From contig NZ_VOSW01000011.1 of assembly GCF_009690905.1 (NCBI RefSeq), positions 1 through 64,000 of the forward strand: a stretch of DNA of 64,000 bases, given 5' to 3'. Both the position numbers and the translations under genes were made by a program. Each line of letters starts with the position of its first letter. The first letter of the stretch is position 1. Origin of the DNA: Paraburkholderia madseniana (GTDB lineage: Bacteria > Pseudomonadota > Gammaproteobacteria > Burkholderiales > Burkholderiaceae). Shown in pieces: positions 8,868 through 16,514 of this stretch. Below the pieces are notes generated by a model. That model saw only the letters and a list, made by a program, of their open reading frames with translations. It searched no databases and had not been told where the DNA came from.

Positions 8868-10037
8868 CTACTTGGTCTTCTGCGCGCCTACGTCGCTGTC
8901 CCACTTCTTGAAAGCCGCGACCATTGCAGCCGCATTCAGCGGCAAGACATGCGGACGCTCGGCCAGCAGCTTCGCGTACTCGGGCCGACCATATTTCGTC
9001 AGCACATCCTGGCTGTGCGCGGGCGCCTGCTCGACACTCACGCCCTTGATCGCCGGCCCGGGATAGAAATAACCGTCGTCATAGGTCATGGCCTGCTGCG
9101 CCGGTTCGAGCATGAAGTTCATCAGCTTGTAGATTACGTCGAGCTTTTCCTTCGGCACACCCTTCGGAATCACCATGAAGTGCGCGTCGTTCACCCACGT
9201 CATGTTGTCGAATGCCTGCACGCGGAATTCCGCCGGCACGATGCCGAGCGCGCGCGGGTTGATGTCCCAGCCGGTCACCGTCACGGTCATGTCGCGCGTA
9301 CCCTCGCCGAGTTCTTTCATCACCGCCGATGTGCCGCCGGGATAGTAAGGAATGCAATCGTTCAATTGCTTGAGGAAAGCCCACGTCTTGTCCCAGCCGT
9401 GAATCGGATCTTGCGGATCCTTGTCGCCGAGCACGTAAGGCAGGCCCATCAGGAACGTGCGGCCCGGACCGGAGTTCGCCGGCCGCGCGTAGATCAGCTT
9501 GTCCGGATGCGCCTTGCACCATTGCAGAAGTTGCTCAGGCGTTCTGGGCGGATCAGTCACTTTGGCCGGGTTGTATTCAAGCAACGGACCGGCCGGCATA
9601 TAGGCGACCTCGAGACCGAAGCCTTGTGCCAGGTCCTGCATCTTGCGCGGACCGGGCGCGTATTTGTCGAGCACGCCGGGGAATGCCGCCGCATTGTCCG
9701 GCAACAGCTTCATCCAGAGATTCTGTTCGATGCCGGCGGCCAGTGCGTCAGTGCCCGTCAGGACGAGATCGATGTCGGAGCGGCCAGCGGCCTGCATCGC
9801 CTTGATCTTGCCGGGCAACTGCGGCGCGGGCGCGTTGGTGAACGTGAGATTGGCGACGAGATTCGGATACTTCGCCTTGAAGGCTTCGAAACCCTTCTGC
9901 GTGAGTTGAAGGTCGCCGGCTACGTCGACGATATTTAGCGTTACCGGATCGGCCGCATGCGCGGTGGTTCCCAATGCGGCGCTTGCCACGAGACTTACGG
10001 ACACCAGCCTGAGCGCCAACCTGCCTGAAACAGTCAT
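8868..10037 (-). CDS. ABC transporter periplasmic substrate-binding protein
   Basis: A 389-residue exported protein. The signal peptide is about residues 1-28 (LALRLVSVSLVASAALGTTAHA, cut before ADPVTL). The mature part is a two-lobed binding protein of the PotD/AfuA-like cluster (LTGTDALAAGIEQNLW, WGxxPRA-type middle, LMNFMLEPAQQ). The ATG at 10037 has GAGGAG upstream; a longer open frame lacks a signal-type start. The ligand cannot be read from sequence. Its own upstream gap of 285 bp carries a copy of the operator seen at the head of the operon, so it may have a second promoter. Confidence 0.9.
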   Translation of the reverse strand: MTVSGRLALRLVSVSLVASAALGTTAHAADPVTLNIVDVAGDLQLTQKGFEAFKAKYPNLVANLTFTNAPAPQLPGKIKAMQAAGRSDIDLVLTGTDALAAGIEQNLWMKLLPDNAAAFPGVLDKYAPGPRKMQDLAQGFGLEVAYMPAGPLLEYNPAKVTDPPRTPEQLLQWCKAHPDKLIYARPANSGPGRTFLMGLPYVLGDKDPQDPIHGWDKTWAFLKQLNDCIPYYPGGTSAVMKELGEGTRDMTVTVTGWDINPRALGIVPAEFRVQAFDNMTWVNDAHFMVIPKGVPKEKLDVIYKLMNFMLEPAQQAMTYDDGYFYPGPAIKGVSVEQAPAHSQDVLTKYGRPEYAKLLAERPHVLPLNAAAMVAAFKKWDSDVGAQKTK

Positions 10038-10264
10038 TGCGTCTCCTCGCTTCTTGGTATGGAAGTCCGCCGGCCAGATGCGCTGCTGGCGGTGTCTCTC
10101 TACCAATGGAACATAGCGAAGCGGAACTGCCGATGTCAAGCAAATACTCGCCACCGGGTTTTGCCCAGAAAATTGGCTTTTTTTGCGGGGAATCCTTGTG
10201 GTTCAACGGTTTGCGCGCGTTATCCAAGGGCAAACCCGGAGTCGACAAGCAAGTCGGGCAGCTA

Positions 10265-10277
10265 GTTGTCAAGCAAC
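10265..10277. promoter_or_regulatory. Candidate GntR/FCD operator, copy 2
   Basis: GTTGTCAAGCAAC, a 13-bp near-perfect palindrome, followed by CTG exactly as at 12370. It lies between the lactonase gene and the binding-protein gene, 228 bp before the latter. The core TTGTnnnnCAA fits FadR-family GntR sites. Confidence 0.5.
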
Positions 10278-10322
10278 CTGCACTTGCACTGCGCACTCAG
10301 GCTGCCCGCACGCCTTGCGCGC

Positions 10323-11267
10323 TCACCCGCCCTGGACGCCCTGCGTATTCACATACACCGAATACAAGCCGTGGCTCGCCGCCATGAACAACCGGTTGCG
10401 ATGGCGTCCGCCGAAGCACACATTCGCGCAGCGCTCCGGTAACGCGATATGGCCGATCGGCTCGCCTTGCGGCGTGAAGACGCGCACGCCGTCGAGTTCG
10501 TCGGTGCCCATGCCCCAGCCGCACCAGAGATTGCCGTGTGTGTCGACGCGAAAGCCGTCCGGCGTGCCCGGCCCGGCGTCGATCAGCACGCGGTTGTTCG
10601 ACAGTACTGCCCGCTCGCCGCTGGCGTCGACATCAAACGCGCGAATCTTGCGCGGCACGCCACGCGATTCGACGATGTACAGCACAGACTCGTCCGGCGA
10701 AAACGCGAGGCCGTTCGGGCCCAGCACGTCGTCGGCGACCATGGTCACCTCGCCCGATTGGCCGTCGATGCGGTATACACACGCGGGCAGTTCCGACTCC
10801 TGCCGCTCGCCCTCATAAAAACTGTCGATGCCGAAGGTCGGATCGCTAAACCAGATCGAACCGTCCGACTTCACGATCACGTCATTCGGCGAGTTGAAAC
10901 GCTTGCCAAGGTAACGGTCGGCGAGCACGGTAATCGAACCGTCGTACTCGGTCCGCGTGACGCGCCGCGTCAGGTGCTCGCAGGTCACAAGGCGGCCCTG
11001 GCGGTCGCGCGTGTGGCCGTTCGCATTGTTCGACGACTGGCGAAACGTGGTCACCGCGCCGCTAGTTTCATCCCAGCGCAGGATACGGTCATTGGGGATG
11101 TCGCTCCACAGCAGATAGCGGCCGTCGCCGAACCAGACCGGCCCTTCTGACCAGCGCGCGCCCTGATATAGACACTCGACGGAAGCAGACGCCAGGATCA
11201 GCGACCTGAAGCGTGGATCGAGAACGCGAATGGAGGGATCGGGATAGCGTCGGCTGGTGTCGATCAT
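10323..11267 (-). CDS. SMP-30/gluconolactonase-family lactonase
   Basis: A 314-residue six-bladed beta-propeller of the SMP-30 family, expected to open a sugar lactone to its aldonic acid with a divalent metal. Likely metal ligands are the Glu in RWSEGPVWF, the Asn in FNSPNDVIV and the Asp in NGLAFSPDESVLYI. The start at 11267 gives MIDTSRRYPDPSIRVLDPRF, a normal family N-terminus; the frame continues upstream without support. It sits between the DapA-like gene and the transport genes, so its product would feed the dehydratase of the same operon. Confidence 0.88.
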   Translation of the reverse strand: MIDTSRRYPDPSIRVLDPRFRSLILASASVECLYQGARWSEGPVWFGDGRYLLWSDIPNDRILRWDETSGAVTTFRQSSNNANGHTRDRQGRLVTCEHLTRRVTRTEYDGSITVLADRYLGKRFNSPNDVIVKSDGSIWFSDPTFGIDSFYEGERQESELPACVYRIDGQSGEVTMVADDVLGPNGLAFSPDESVLYIVESRGVPRKIRAFDVDASGERAVLSNNRVLIDAGPGTPDGFRVDTHGNLWCGWGMGTDELDGVRVFTPQGEPIGHIALPERCANVCFGGRHRNRLFMAASHGLYSVYVNTQGVQGG

Positions 11268-11374
11268 GCGTAGGCTTTGAACGATGGAAGTTGAGGGGGA
11301 AAGCGAGTCGAAGCGCGTTGTGTCCTGCACGCCGGCGCGCCGCGCACGCACCTGTAATCGGGGCCGCTGCGAGG

Positions 11375-12316
11375 TCAATGCGACGCCGGCTTCTGCGCGA
11401 ACTGACGCTCCAACGCGAGCAGGACCTGCGTCGCATGATCGATCTTCGCATGATGTTCGGGCGGCGTCGAACTGAGTAGCGGCAGGATCGGCCCCATGTC
11501 GGCAATCTTCGAGAACGTGACAGCATCGTGCAGCACGCGGATCAGCGAGATTTCGTCACGCAGGGTTTCGAGTGGCAGGAACGCGTCATAGAGACGCTGC
11601 GCCTTGTCGGTATCACCGGTTCCGACGGCTTGCAGCAGGGCCATGACCATGCGCGGCGCAATGCATCCCGAACCCGTCGTCCATGCGACCAGACCGAACT
11701 CGCGCAGATGGACGAGCGCAGGCCGCTCGCCCATGCCCGACACCACCTTGACCACAGGCACGGCTTGCACAAGTCGGCGCAGATACGGATCATCCGCAGG
11801 ATTGTCGCGCACGATCGCGTATTTGACGGCCAGCAGCGTGCCGCGCTCGATCAATCGCGCGAGCGTGTCGAGCTCCACGTAGTTTTCGCTCTTGATGTAC
11901 AGGGTGAGCGGCATGCCCGCCGCGTCGGCGACGCGCGTGAGCCCCGCCTCCACGCCTTCGGACGTCGTAAAACCGCTCAGCGGCAACACCATTGCCGTAC
12001 GGTAGCGGGTTTGCGCAAGGATACGGGCCTGATCGACCATTTTCCCGTAGTCGGGACCGATTGACGGGATCACGCGCGTGCCTGCACTCGCTGCGTCGGC
12101 CAGTAGATCCAGCAAGTCCCGATACTCGCTGACGGCCACGTGATAGAGGTTCGCATTGCCGCCGTACAGCAAGGTGCGCACGCCGCCAGCCTCGATGTGG
12201 CGGATCAGCGCGCGATTTTCGGCGGCGTCCAGCGTGTAGTCGGCGCGGCGTGCAAGCGGTGGCACAGCTATCACCGACGCGACGAACTCACTGTCGAGAA
12301 TCGGGGATTCGTTCAT
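11375..12316 (-). CDS. DapA-family lyase (2-keto-3-deoxy sugar acid aldolase or dehydratase candidate)
   Basis: A 313-residue TIM barrel of the DHDPS/N-acetylneuraminate lyase family. The Schiff-base lysine is K165 (LLAVKYAIVRDN) and the partner tyrosine Y140 (LTLYIKSENY). The substrate loop YGGNANLYH differs from the GTTGE of true DapA, so lysine synthesis is unlikely. With the lactonase and the dehydratase it would take the 2-keto-3-deoxy acid to pyruvate plus an aldehyde, or to an alpha-keto semialdehyde. It is the first gene of the operon. Confidence 0.85.
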   Translation of the reverse strand: MNESPILDSEFVASVIAVPPLARRADYTLDAAENRALIRHIEAGGVRTLLYGGNANLYHVAVSEYRDLLDLLADAASAGTRVIPSIGPDYGKMVDQARILAQTRYRTAMVLPLSGFTTSEGVEAGLTRVADAAGMPLTLYIKSENYVELDTLARLIERGTLLAVKYAIVRDNPADDPYLRRLVQAVPVVKVVSGMGERPALVHLREFGLVAWTTGSGCIAPRMVMALLQAVGTGDTDKAQRLYDAFLPLETLRDEISLIRVLHDAVTFSKIADMGPILPLLSSTPPEHHAKIDHATQVLLALERQFAQKPASH

Positions 12317-12369
12317 GACGCCTCAAACGCACGGGGACTGGGCGTTCAAGTTAGCACCGGGTTCGCAAT

Positions 12370-12382
12370 GTTGTCAAACAAC
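12370..12382. promoter_or_regulatory. Candidate GntR/FCD operator, copy 1
   Basis: GTTGTCAAACAAC is a perfect GTTGT-CAA-ACAAC dyad 54 bp upstream of the DapA-like start. With the next bases it shares GTTGTCAARCAACCTG with the site at 10265. The core agrees with the TnGTnnnACnA form of FadR-family operators. The regulator at 14824 is the nearest candidate. Confidence 0.55.
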
Positions 12383-12582
12383 CTGAGTAAGATGTCATCG
12401 CGCCATCTTGAGTCGAAGTCGATGCGAAGAAGCCAAAGCCGGCAAAGTCCGGTACGTCGCTTTCGTATGACAATAGACGGCGACAGGCGGGTGTTAGAGA
12501 ATGGCAAAGGGCCAGGTGGAAATCGTCAATTGGGTAATTAGCGTGGTTTTGTCCGGAATTTCGACACGCACGGTCATTCAAA

Positions 12583-12595
12583 GTGGTTTGACAAT
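12583..12595. promoter_or_regulatory. Weaker candidate GntR/FCD operator, copy 3
   Basis: GTGGTTTGACAAT matches the reverse complement of the site at 12370 at 11 of 13 positions. It lies 267 bp before the operon start and could serve looping or be chance. Confidence 0.25.
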
Positions 12596-12864
12596 AATGT
12601 TGCAAATCAAATGCATCAAAAAGGCCACTACGAGAAAATTACCCACTTTATCGACCCGTGAATGTTAATCAGGTCGAAGAAATCCGATATAAGGAGTAAT
12701 TCGTTCGCCTGGTTGCAGAACTAGCGCTGGTGGCGTTTCTTTAGAAATCACCCTTGGCTTGCGAAATAATTTTTAGTGATAGATTGTGAAGATAAAAACA
12801 GCCGGACGGATCGCCGTACCGCAATTAACCGCAACGGGACGTTTGCGAGTCTGAGAGAACCAAA

Positions 12865-13593
12865 TTGTCGCTACATTTTATCGAGGAAATGGCGCCGCTA
12901 CTGAACGCCGCAGATGAAGCGGAATGGTTCGGCGCGATCGCGGGCCTGGCCGACACATGGGGCTTCGACAGGCTTTTGATTGCCATGCTGCCGCGCCCGA
13001 CCATTCGCCTTGAAGACGCCTATGTGCGGAGCACCTACGCACCGGCCTGGCGGCGCACCTACGACGAGCAGGGGCTCGTCCATATCGACCCGACTGTCTC
13101 GCATTGCGCGACACGCGCCGCGCCGCTGATCTGGTCGCCGGACATTTTTACGACCGCACCGCAGCAGTCGATGTATGAGGAAGCCCGCGCGCACGGCCTG
13201 CGCTCAGGTGTGACGTTGCCGATTCATGGGCCGAACCAGGAAGCCGGCATGATGTGCTTCGTCAATGACAGCAATCCGACCGACGCGTTCTGGCGTCACA
13301 TCAACGTCGCGTTGCCGAATCTGGTGTTATTGCGCGATCTGGTGATCGATACCAGTCAGCGCCATTTGAATACGCACACTCAGACTTTATTGCCCAAGCT
13401 GACGCCGCGCGAACGCGAATGTCTGAAATGGACCGCGCGCGGCAAATCCACCTGGGAAATCTCCCATATCCTGAGCTGCTCGGAAGCCGTTGTGAACTTC
13501 CACATGAAGAACATCAGGACGAAATTCGGTGTGAATTCGCGGCGCGCGGCGGCCGTGATCGCCACGCAGTTGGGGCTTATTGACCCGGGTTGA
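12865..13593 (+). CDS. braR: LuxR-type quorum-sensing regulator, BraR-like
   Basis: A 242-residue regulator starting with TTG. The N-terminal autoinducer-binding domain has conserved residues in WRRTYDEQGLVHIDPTV and in LRSGVTLPIHG. The C-terminal GerE-type HTH (LTPRERECLKWTARGKSTWEIS, then VNFHMKNIRTKFGV) is complete. Together with rsaL on the opposite strand and luxI beyond, the locus has the layout described for the BraI/R system of plant-associated Burkholderia, which is known to respond to long-chain 3-oxo-acyl-homoserine lactones. Its 3' end overlaps the 3' end of rsaL by 17 bp. The symbol is by synteny and layout. Confidence 0.88.
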   Translation: MSLHFIEEMAPLLNAADEAEWFGAIAGLADTWGFDRLLIAMLPRPTIRLEDAYVRSTYAPAWRRTYDEQGLVHIDPTVSHCATRAAPLIWSPDIFTTAPQQSMYEEARAHGLRSGVTLPIHGPNQEAGMMCFVNDSNPTDAFWRHINVALPNLVLLRDLVIDTSQRHLNTHTQTLLPKLTPRERECLKWTARGKSTWEISHILSCSEAVVNFHMKNIRTKFGVNSRRAAAVIATQLGLIDPG

Positions 13594-13894
13594 GCAAGGC
13601 GACGGCGTCGCGGCTGTACAGCACCCGCTCAGCCCGTCCCAGATCGGCGTCGGAAACGGTTTTGGTGAAGTAGAGGCCCAGCAGGATCGACACCGGCGCC
13701 GGAATTTCGGCACCCGATTCGAACCGGCTGCCACGCGACTGCGTCACGCCAAAGCGTGCCCAGAAGCGGCGCTGGCTCTCCTTCTTCTTCTTGCGGTAGG
13801 CAATGATCAGAACACGATCCACCGCCGATGACGGCTCTGCCGGGCGGGTTTGGACCGAGGGTTGCGCTTGCCAGTGGTTTTCGAGAAGTTCCAT
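13577..13894 (-). CDS. rsaL: RsaL-like repressor of the AHL synthase gene
   Basis: A 105-residue protein read from the strand opposite to luxR and luxI and lying between them. The middle (YRKKKKESQRRFWARFGVTQSRGSRFESG) is the helix-turn-helix of RsaL, followed by PAPVSILLGLYF. In Pseudomonas, RsaL represses the synthase gene and gives signal homeostasis; the same role is inferred here. The upstream region shared with luxI holds a lux-box-like dyad and a second palindrome. It is longer than the 80 residues of the Pseudomonas protein because of an N-terminal tail. Confidence 0.85.
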   Translation of the reverse strand: MELLENHWQAQPSVQTRPAEPSSAVDRVLIIAYRKKKKESQRRFWARFGVTQSRGSRFESGAEIPAPVSILLGLYFTKTVSDADLGRAERVLYSRDAVALLNPGQ

Positions 13895-13941
13895 TTTTGT
13901 GTCCCGTCGGTTGAGGGCTGAGGCTTATCTCGAATTCTGCG

Positions 13942-13952
13942 TTATCCGATAA
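13942..13952. promoter_or_regulatory. Palindrome, candidate RsaL operator
   Basis: TTATCCGATAA is a perfect 11-bp dyad (TTATC-C-GATAA) 48 bp before the rsaL start and nine bases from the lux box. Its position between rsaL and the synthase gene makes it a plausible RsaL site. Confidence 0.35.
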
Positions 13953-13960
13953 GCATGCAC

Positions 13961-13980
13961 ACCTATCCAGGTAGGTAGGT
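13961..13980. promoter_or_regulatory. lux/las-type box upstream of AHL synthase
   Basis: ACCTATCCAGGTAGGTAGGT has perfect ACCTA / TAGGT ends and the CT-N12-AG spacing of lux and las boxes. It lies 68 bp before the synthase ATG. An alternative 16-bp dyad (13961-13976) overlaps it. Confidence 0.6.
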
Positions 13981-14048
13981 GGCGGAAAGATTCAAAATGC
14001 ATAAGTTTTCTTGCGTATTGGGTACCCCAACACGTTCAGGAGAACGTC

Positions 14049-14642
14049 ATGCAAACAGCAATCCGGATTGGAATGCGGCAGGAATTCGACAACGCGGACA
14101 TCAACGAGATGTACCGCCTGCGGGCCCGGGTGTTTCACGGGCGGCTCGGGTGGGACATCCCGACCATCGCGGGCATGGAAATCGACGGCTACGACGCGCT
14201 CGGGCCGCACTACATGCTGATTCAGGGCGACGATCGGCACGTGCGGGGCTGCTGGCGCCTGATGCCGACGGAAGGGCCGAACATGCTGAAGGACACCTTC
14301 CCGCAATTGCTCCACGGCGCGGATGCACCGGTCGGGCGGCATATCTGGGAACTGAGCCGGTTTGCGATCGAAACCAGCGGCGAGGAACAGTCGTTCGGCT
14401 TTGCCGACCTGACGATGCAGGCGATTCACGAACTCGTGACGTTCGCCGACCGGATGGGCATCACCCGCTATGTCACGGTGACCACCACGCCGATCGAACG
14501 GCTCCTGCGCAAGACCGGGATCGACATCAGCCGGCTCGGGTCACCCCTGCAGATCGGCGTGGAACGGGCCGTGGCGCTGGATATCGCGGTCAGTCCGAAG
14601 ACCCGCACCGCCCTGTTCGGGCCGATGGCTGCCGCCGCCTGA
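14049..14642 (+). CDS. braI: Acyl-homoserine lactone synthase, BraI-like
   Basis: A 197-residue LuxI-family synthase, making an AHL from acyl-ACP and S-adenosylmethionine. The family's invariant residues are present: Arg and Phe in YRLRARVFHGRLGW, the Trp there, Asp residues in MEIDGYDALG, Arg in GCWRLMPT, and Glu and Arg in WELSRFAIE. AGGAGAACGTC precedes the ATG. Regulation by BraR-like and RsaL-like proteins is inferred from the box and palindrome upstream. The acyl chain cannot be read from sequence; long-chain 3-oxo is likely from the BraI precedent. Confidence 0.9.
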   Translation: MQTAIRIGMRQEFDNADINEMYRLRARVFHGRLGWDIPTIAGMEIDGYDALGPHYMLIQGDDRHVRGCWRLMPTEGPNMLKDTFPQLLHGADAPVGRHIWELSRFAIETSGEEQSFGFADLTMQAIHELVTFADRMGITRYVTVTTTPIERLLRKTGIDISRLGSPLQIGVERAVALDIAVSPKTRTALFGPMAAAA

Positions 14643-14823
14643 CGGCAGGGCACCACTGGGGCCGCGGTTGCGGTGACCCGTTTGCGGGCAGTCCGGATGC
14701 AATGGGCTAGTTGCAGTGGACTGGTCACGGCGGGCTGGTCGCGGTTGCCCGGCTAAAGCAGACCGGCAGCCCGGTTACCTGGTTACCTGGTATTTGCGAC
14801 CCGCGGCGGAGACACGCGGGATA

Positions 14824-15561
14824 TCAGGAACCGAACATCCGCTCGAGCGCATTCTCGAGATGCGCGCGCATCGCCTTCCCCGCTGCAGGGCCGTCCTTAC
14901 GGCGGATCGCCTCGAGCACGGCCATATGTTCGGCCTGCACGAGCCGCTGCCGCTCCACCGTTTTCACGAGCGAAAGATTGCGCGACAGATTCATGCTGAA
15001 CAGAATCTGTTCTTCGATGAACGACATGACCGTGATGAAAAACGGGTTCTTCGAGGCGCGCGCCACCGCCAGGTGGAACATGAAATCGTCCTGCGCGCCG
15101 ATGCCCCGGGTCTCGATGATGCGTTCCAGTTGGTCCCACGCATGCTGGATCGCGGCGATGTCGTCCGCATCGGCCTTGAGCGCGGCCTGTTCGGCCGCGC
15201 CCGCTTCGGTCACGATGCGAAATTCATAACAGCGGCGGATGTCGGACAGCGTTTCGAGCGGCGCGAACCGCCGCACATCCGGGTCCGGCCGCCGCGCGAC
15301 CGTGGTGCCCGAACCGTGCCGCGTCATGATGATCCCGTCCGCCCGCAAGCGCGCCAAAGCCTCGCGTACAGTGGGCCGCGACGTCGCAAAGCGTTCGGCC
15401 AGCGCATGCTCGGTAGGCAGCCGCTCGCCTTCCTTGTACTCGCCTTCAAGAATGCGATTGAGGATGTCGCCGTAGATCTTGTCGGGCAAGCCCGTCGTTT
15501 TGCGCTCGTTCATCAGCGGTGCTGAAGCAGCTTGTCTGAGTAGGTCCTGATTGTAAGGCAA
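14824..15561 (-). CDS. GntR-family regulator, FadR/FCD subfamily
   Basis: A 245-residue regulator. The winged helix spans about residues 24-90 (KIYGDILNRILEGEYKEGERLP, then ALAERFATSRPTVREAL). The FCD sensor domain (residues 100-235) has the usual Asp and His metal-site residues (DDFMFHLAVA, AEHMAVLEAI). The start at 15561 is a TTG; an ATG at 15513 (MNERKTTGLPDKIY) is an equal alternative. It is the closest regulator to the sugar-acid operon whose operators have a FadR-like core, although the quorum-sensing locus lies between, so that link is inferred. Confidence 0.87.
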   Translation of the reverse strand: MPYNQDLLRQAASAPLMNERKTTGLPDKIYGDILNRILEGEYKEGERLPTEHALAERFATSRPTVREALARLRADGIIMTRHGSGTTVARRPDPDVRRFAPLETLSDIRRCYEFRIVTEAGAAEQAALKADADDIAAIQHAWDQLERIIETRGIGAQDDFMFHLAVARASKNPFFITVMSFIEEQILFSMNLSRNLSLVKTVERQRLVQAEHMAVLEAIRRKDGPAAGKAMRAHLENALERMFGS

Positions 15562-15675
15562 ACCTGACCCTATCTTGATTTAACATAGGCACCCCGGCTT
15601 GACAGGCATGCCGCAAACGCCTGCTGCACGGTGATTGCCGGGTGACGCGCCGCTATCGCAAAATTTGACAAGTGT

Positions 15676-15689
15676 TTGATTTACATCCT
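15676..15689 (+). promoter_or_regulatory. Candidate FNR/Anr box
   Basis: TTGATTTACATCCT matches TTGAT-N4-ATCAA at 8 of 10 positions. It lies 115 bp before the universal stress protein gene. The FNR-type regulator gene is the next gene after it. Confidence 0.35.
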
Positions 15690-15803
15690 GACAGGATGCA
15701 CCTTTTTCAGCGATCATTTACGCTGGTATCGGAGATAAATCGTCAATGAGCCCGGCCGTGCGCAATGGCCGCGGCATCCCAATCCTTCAGACGCGGAGTC
15801 GAT

Positions 15804-16271
15804 ATGTACACACGCATCCTCGTAGCGGTCGACGGCAGCCACACCTCGCGCCGCGCATTCGAAGCAGCGCTCGCGCTGGCGAAATCCACCGGCGCTGTCA
15901 TGCAGCCGCTCTACGTCGTCGAAAACACGCCGATGTATTTCGAAGCGCCCGGTTATGACCCGTCCATTCTGCGCAACCGCCTCGTCGAAGAGGGCAAGGA
16001 ACTCTGCGCGGAATTCGCCCAGGCCATGGCAGCGAAAGGCGTCAAGGGGGAGCTCATCGTGGGCGAAGCCTCCTCGCTCGACGACGTGTCGGTGGTCGTG
16101 CTAAAAGCGGCCGCCGATTTCAACGCCGATCTGCTGGTAATGGGCACGCATGGCCGGCGCGGTTTTCAGCGCCTGATTCTCGGCAGCGTCGCAGAGCGCT
16201 GCGTGCGCCAGGCGACCTTGCCGGTACTGCTGATCCCCTCTGCGGCCGGCAAGGTTAGTGAAGACGCTTGA
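15804..16271 (+). CDS. Universal stress protein, UspA family
   Basis: A 155-residue cytoplasmic UspA-fold protein. It begins MYTRILVAVDGSHTSRRAFE and has the ATP-binding motif GTHGRRGFQRLILGSVAE (G-2x-G-9x-GS) near its end, so it is of the nucleotide-binding type. GCGGAG lies seven bases before the ATG. With a candidate FNR box upstream and an FNR-type gene downstream, oxygen-linked control is plausible. The partner process is unknown. Confidence 0.9.
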   Translation: MYTRILVAVDGSHTSRRAFEAALALAKSTGAVMQPLYVVENTPMYFEAPGYDPSILRNRLVEEGKELCAEFAQAMAAKGVKGELIVGEASSLDDVSVVVLKAAADFNADLLVMGTHGRRGFQRLILGSVAERCVRQATLPVLLIPSAAGKVSEDA

Positions 16272-16296
16272 ACGCGTGGCAACGCACATTGCAAAG

Positions 16297-16327
16297 CGTG
16301 TGCTTGCCGAATCAAGCGGCACACGCA
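16297..16327 (+). terminator. Candidate hairpin terminator after usp
   Basis: Arms GCGTGTGC (16297-16304) and GCACACGC (16320-16327) pair perfectly, with an inner TTG/CAA pairing. No T-run follows. Confidence 0.35.
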
Positions 16328-16514
16328 GCGCTATATCTTCGAAATCAGTGCAGAGCATGCTCGCCACGATACATAGCAGTCCATAACCACAAGCAGCAAT
16401 GCGAGCGTGACATCGCTCAAGATGCCTAACCGCGCGAACGCGTCATTTTGTCGCTAAACGGGGGGCATGGGCGGTGGGACAATCAGTTGTTACTCTGACA
16501 AATGGTTGCAGAAC

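Larger units (their letters stand above)
12317..12864. other. Divergent control region between sugar-acid operon and luxR-type gene
   Basis: A 548-bp AT-richer region without a gene. It holds the candidate operator at 12370-12382 and a weaker relative at 12583-12595, and it must contain the start signals of the minus-strand operon and the plus-strand regulator at 12865. Confidence 0.5.

Noticed and set aside
14773..14790. GGTTACCT direct repeat after the AHL synthase gene
   Set aside because: Only two short units; it could resemble a lux half-site but lies in a convergent gap with no promoter need.
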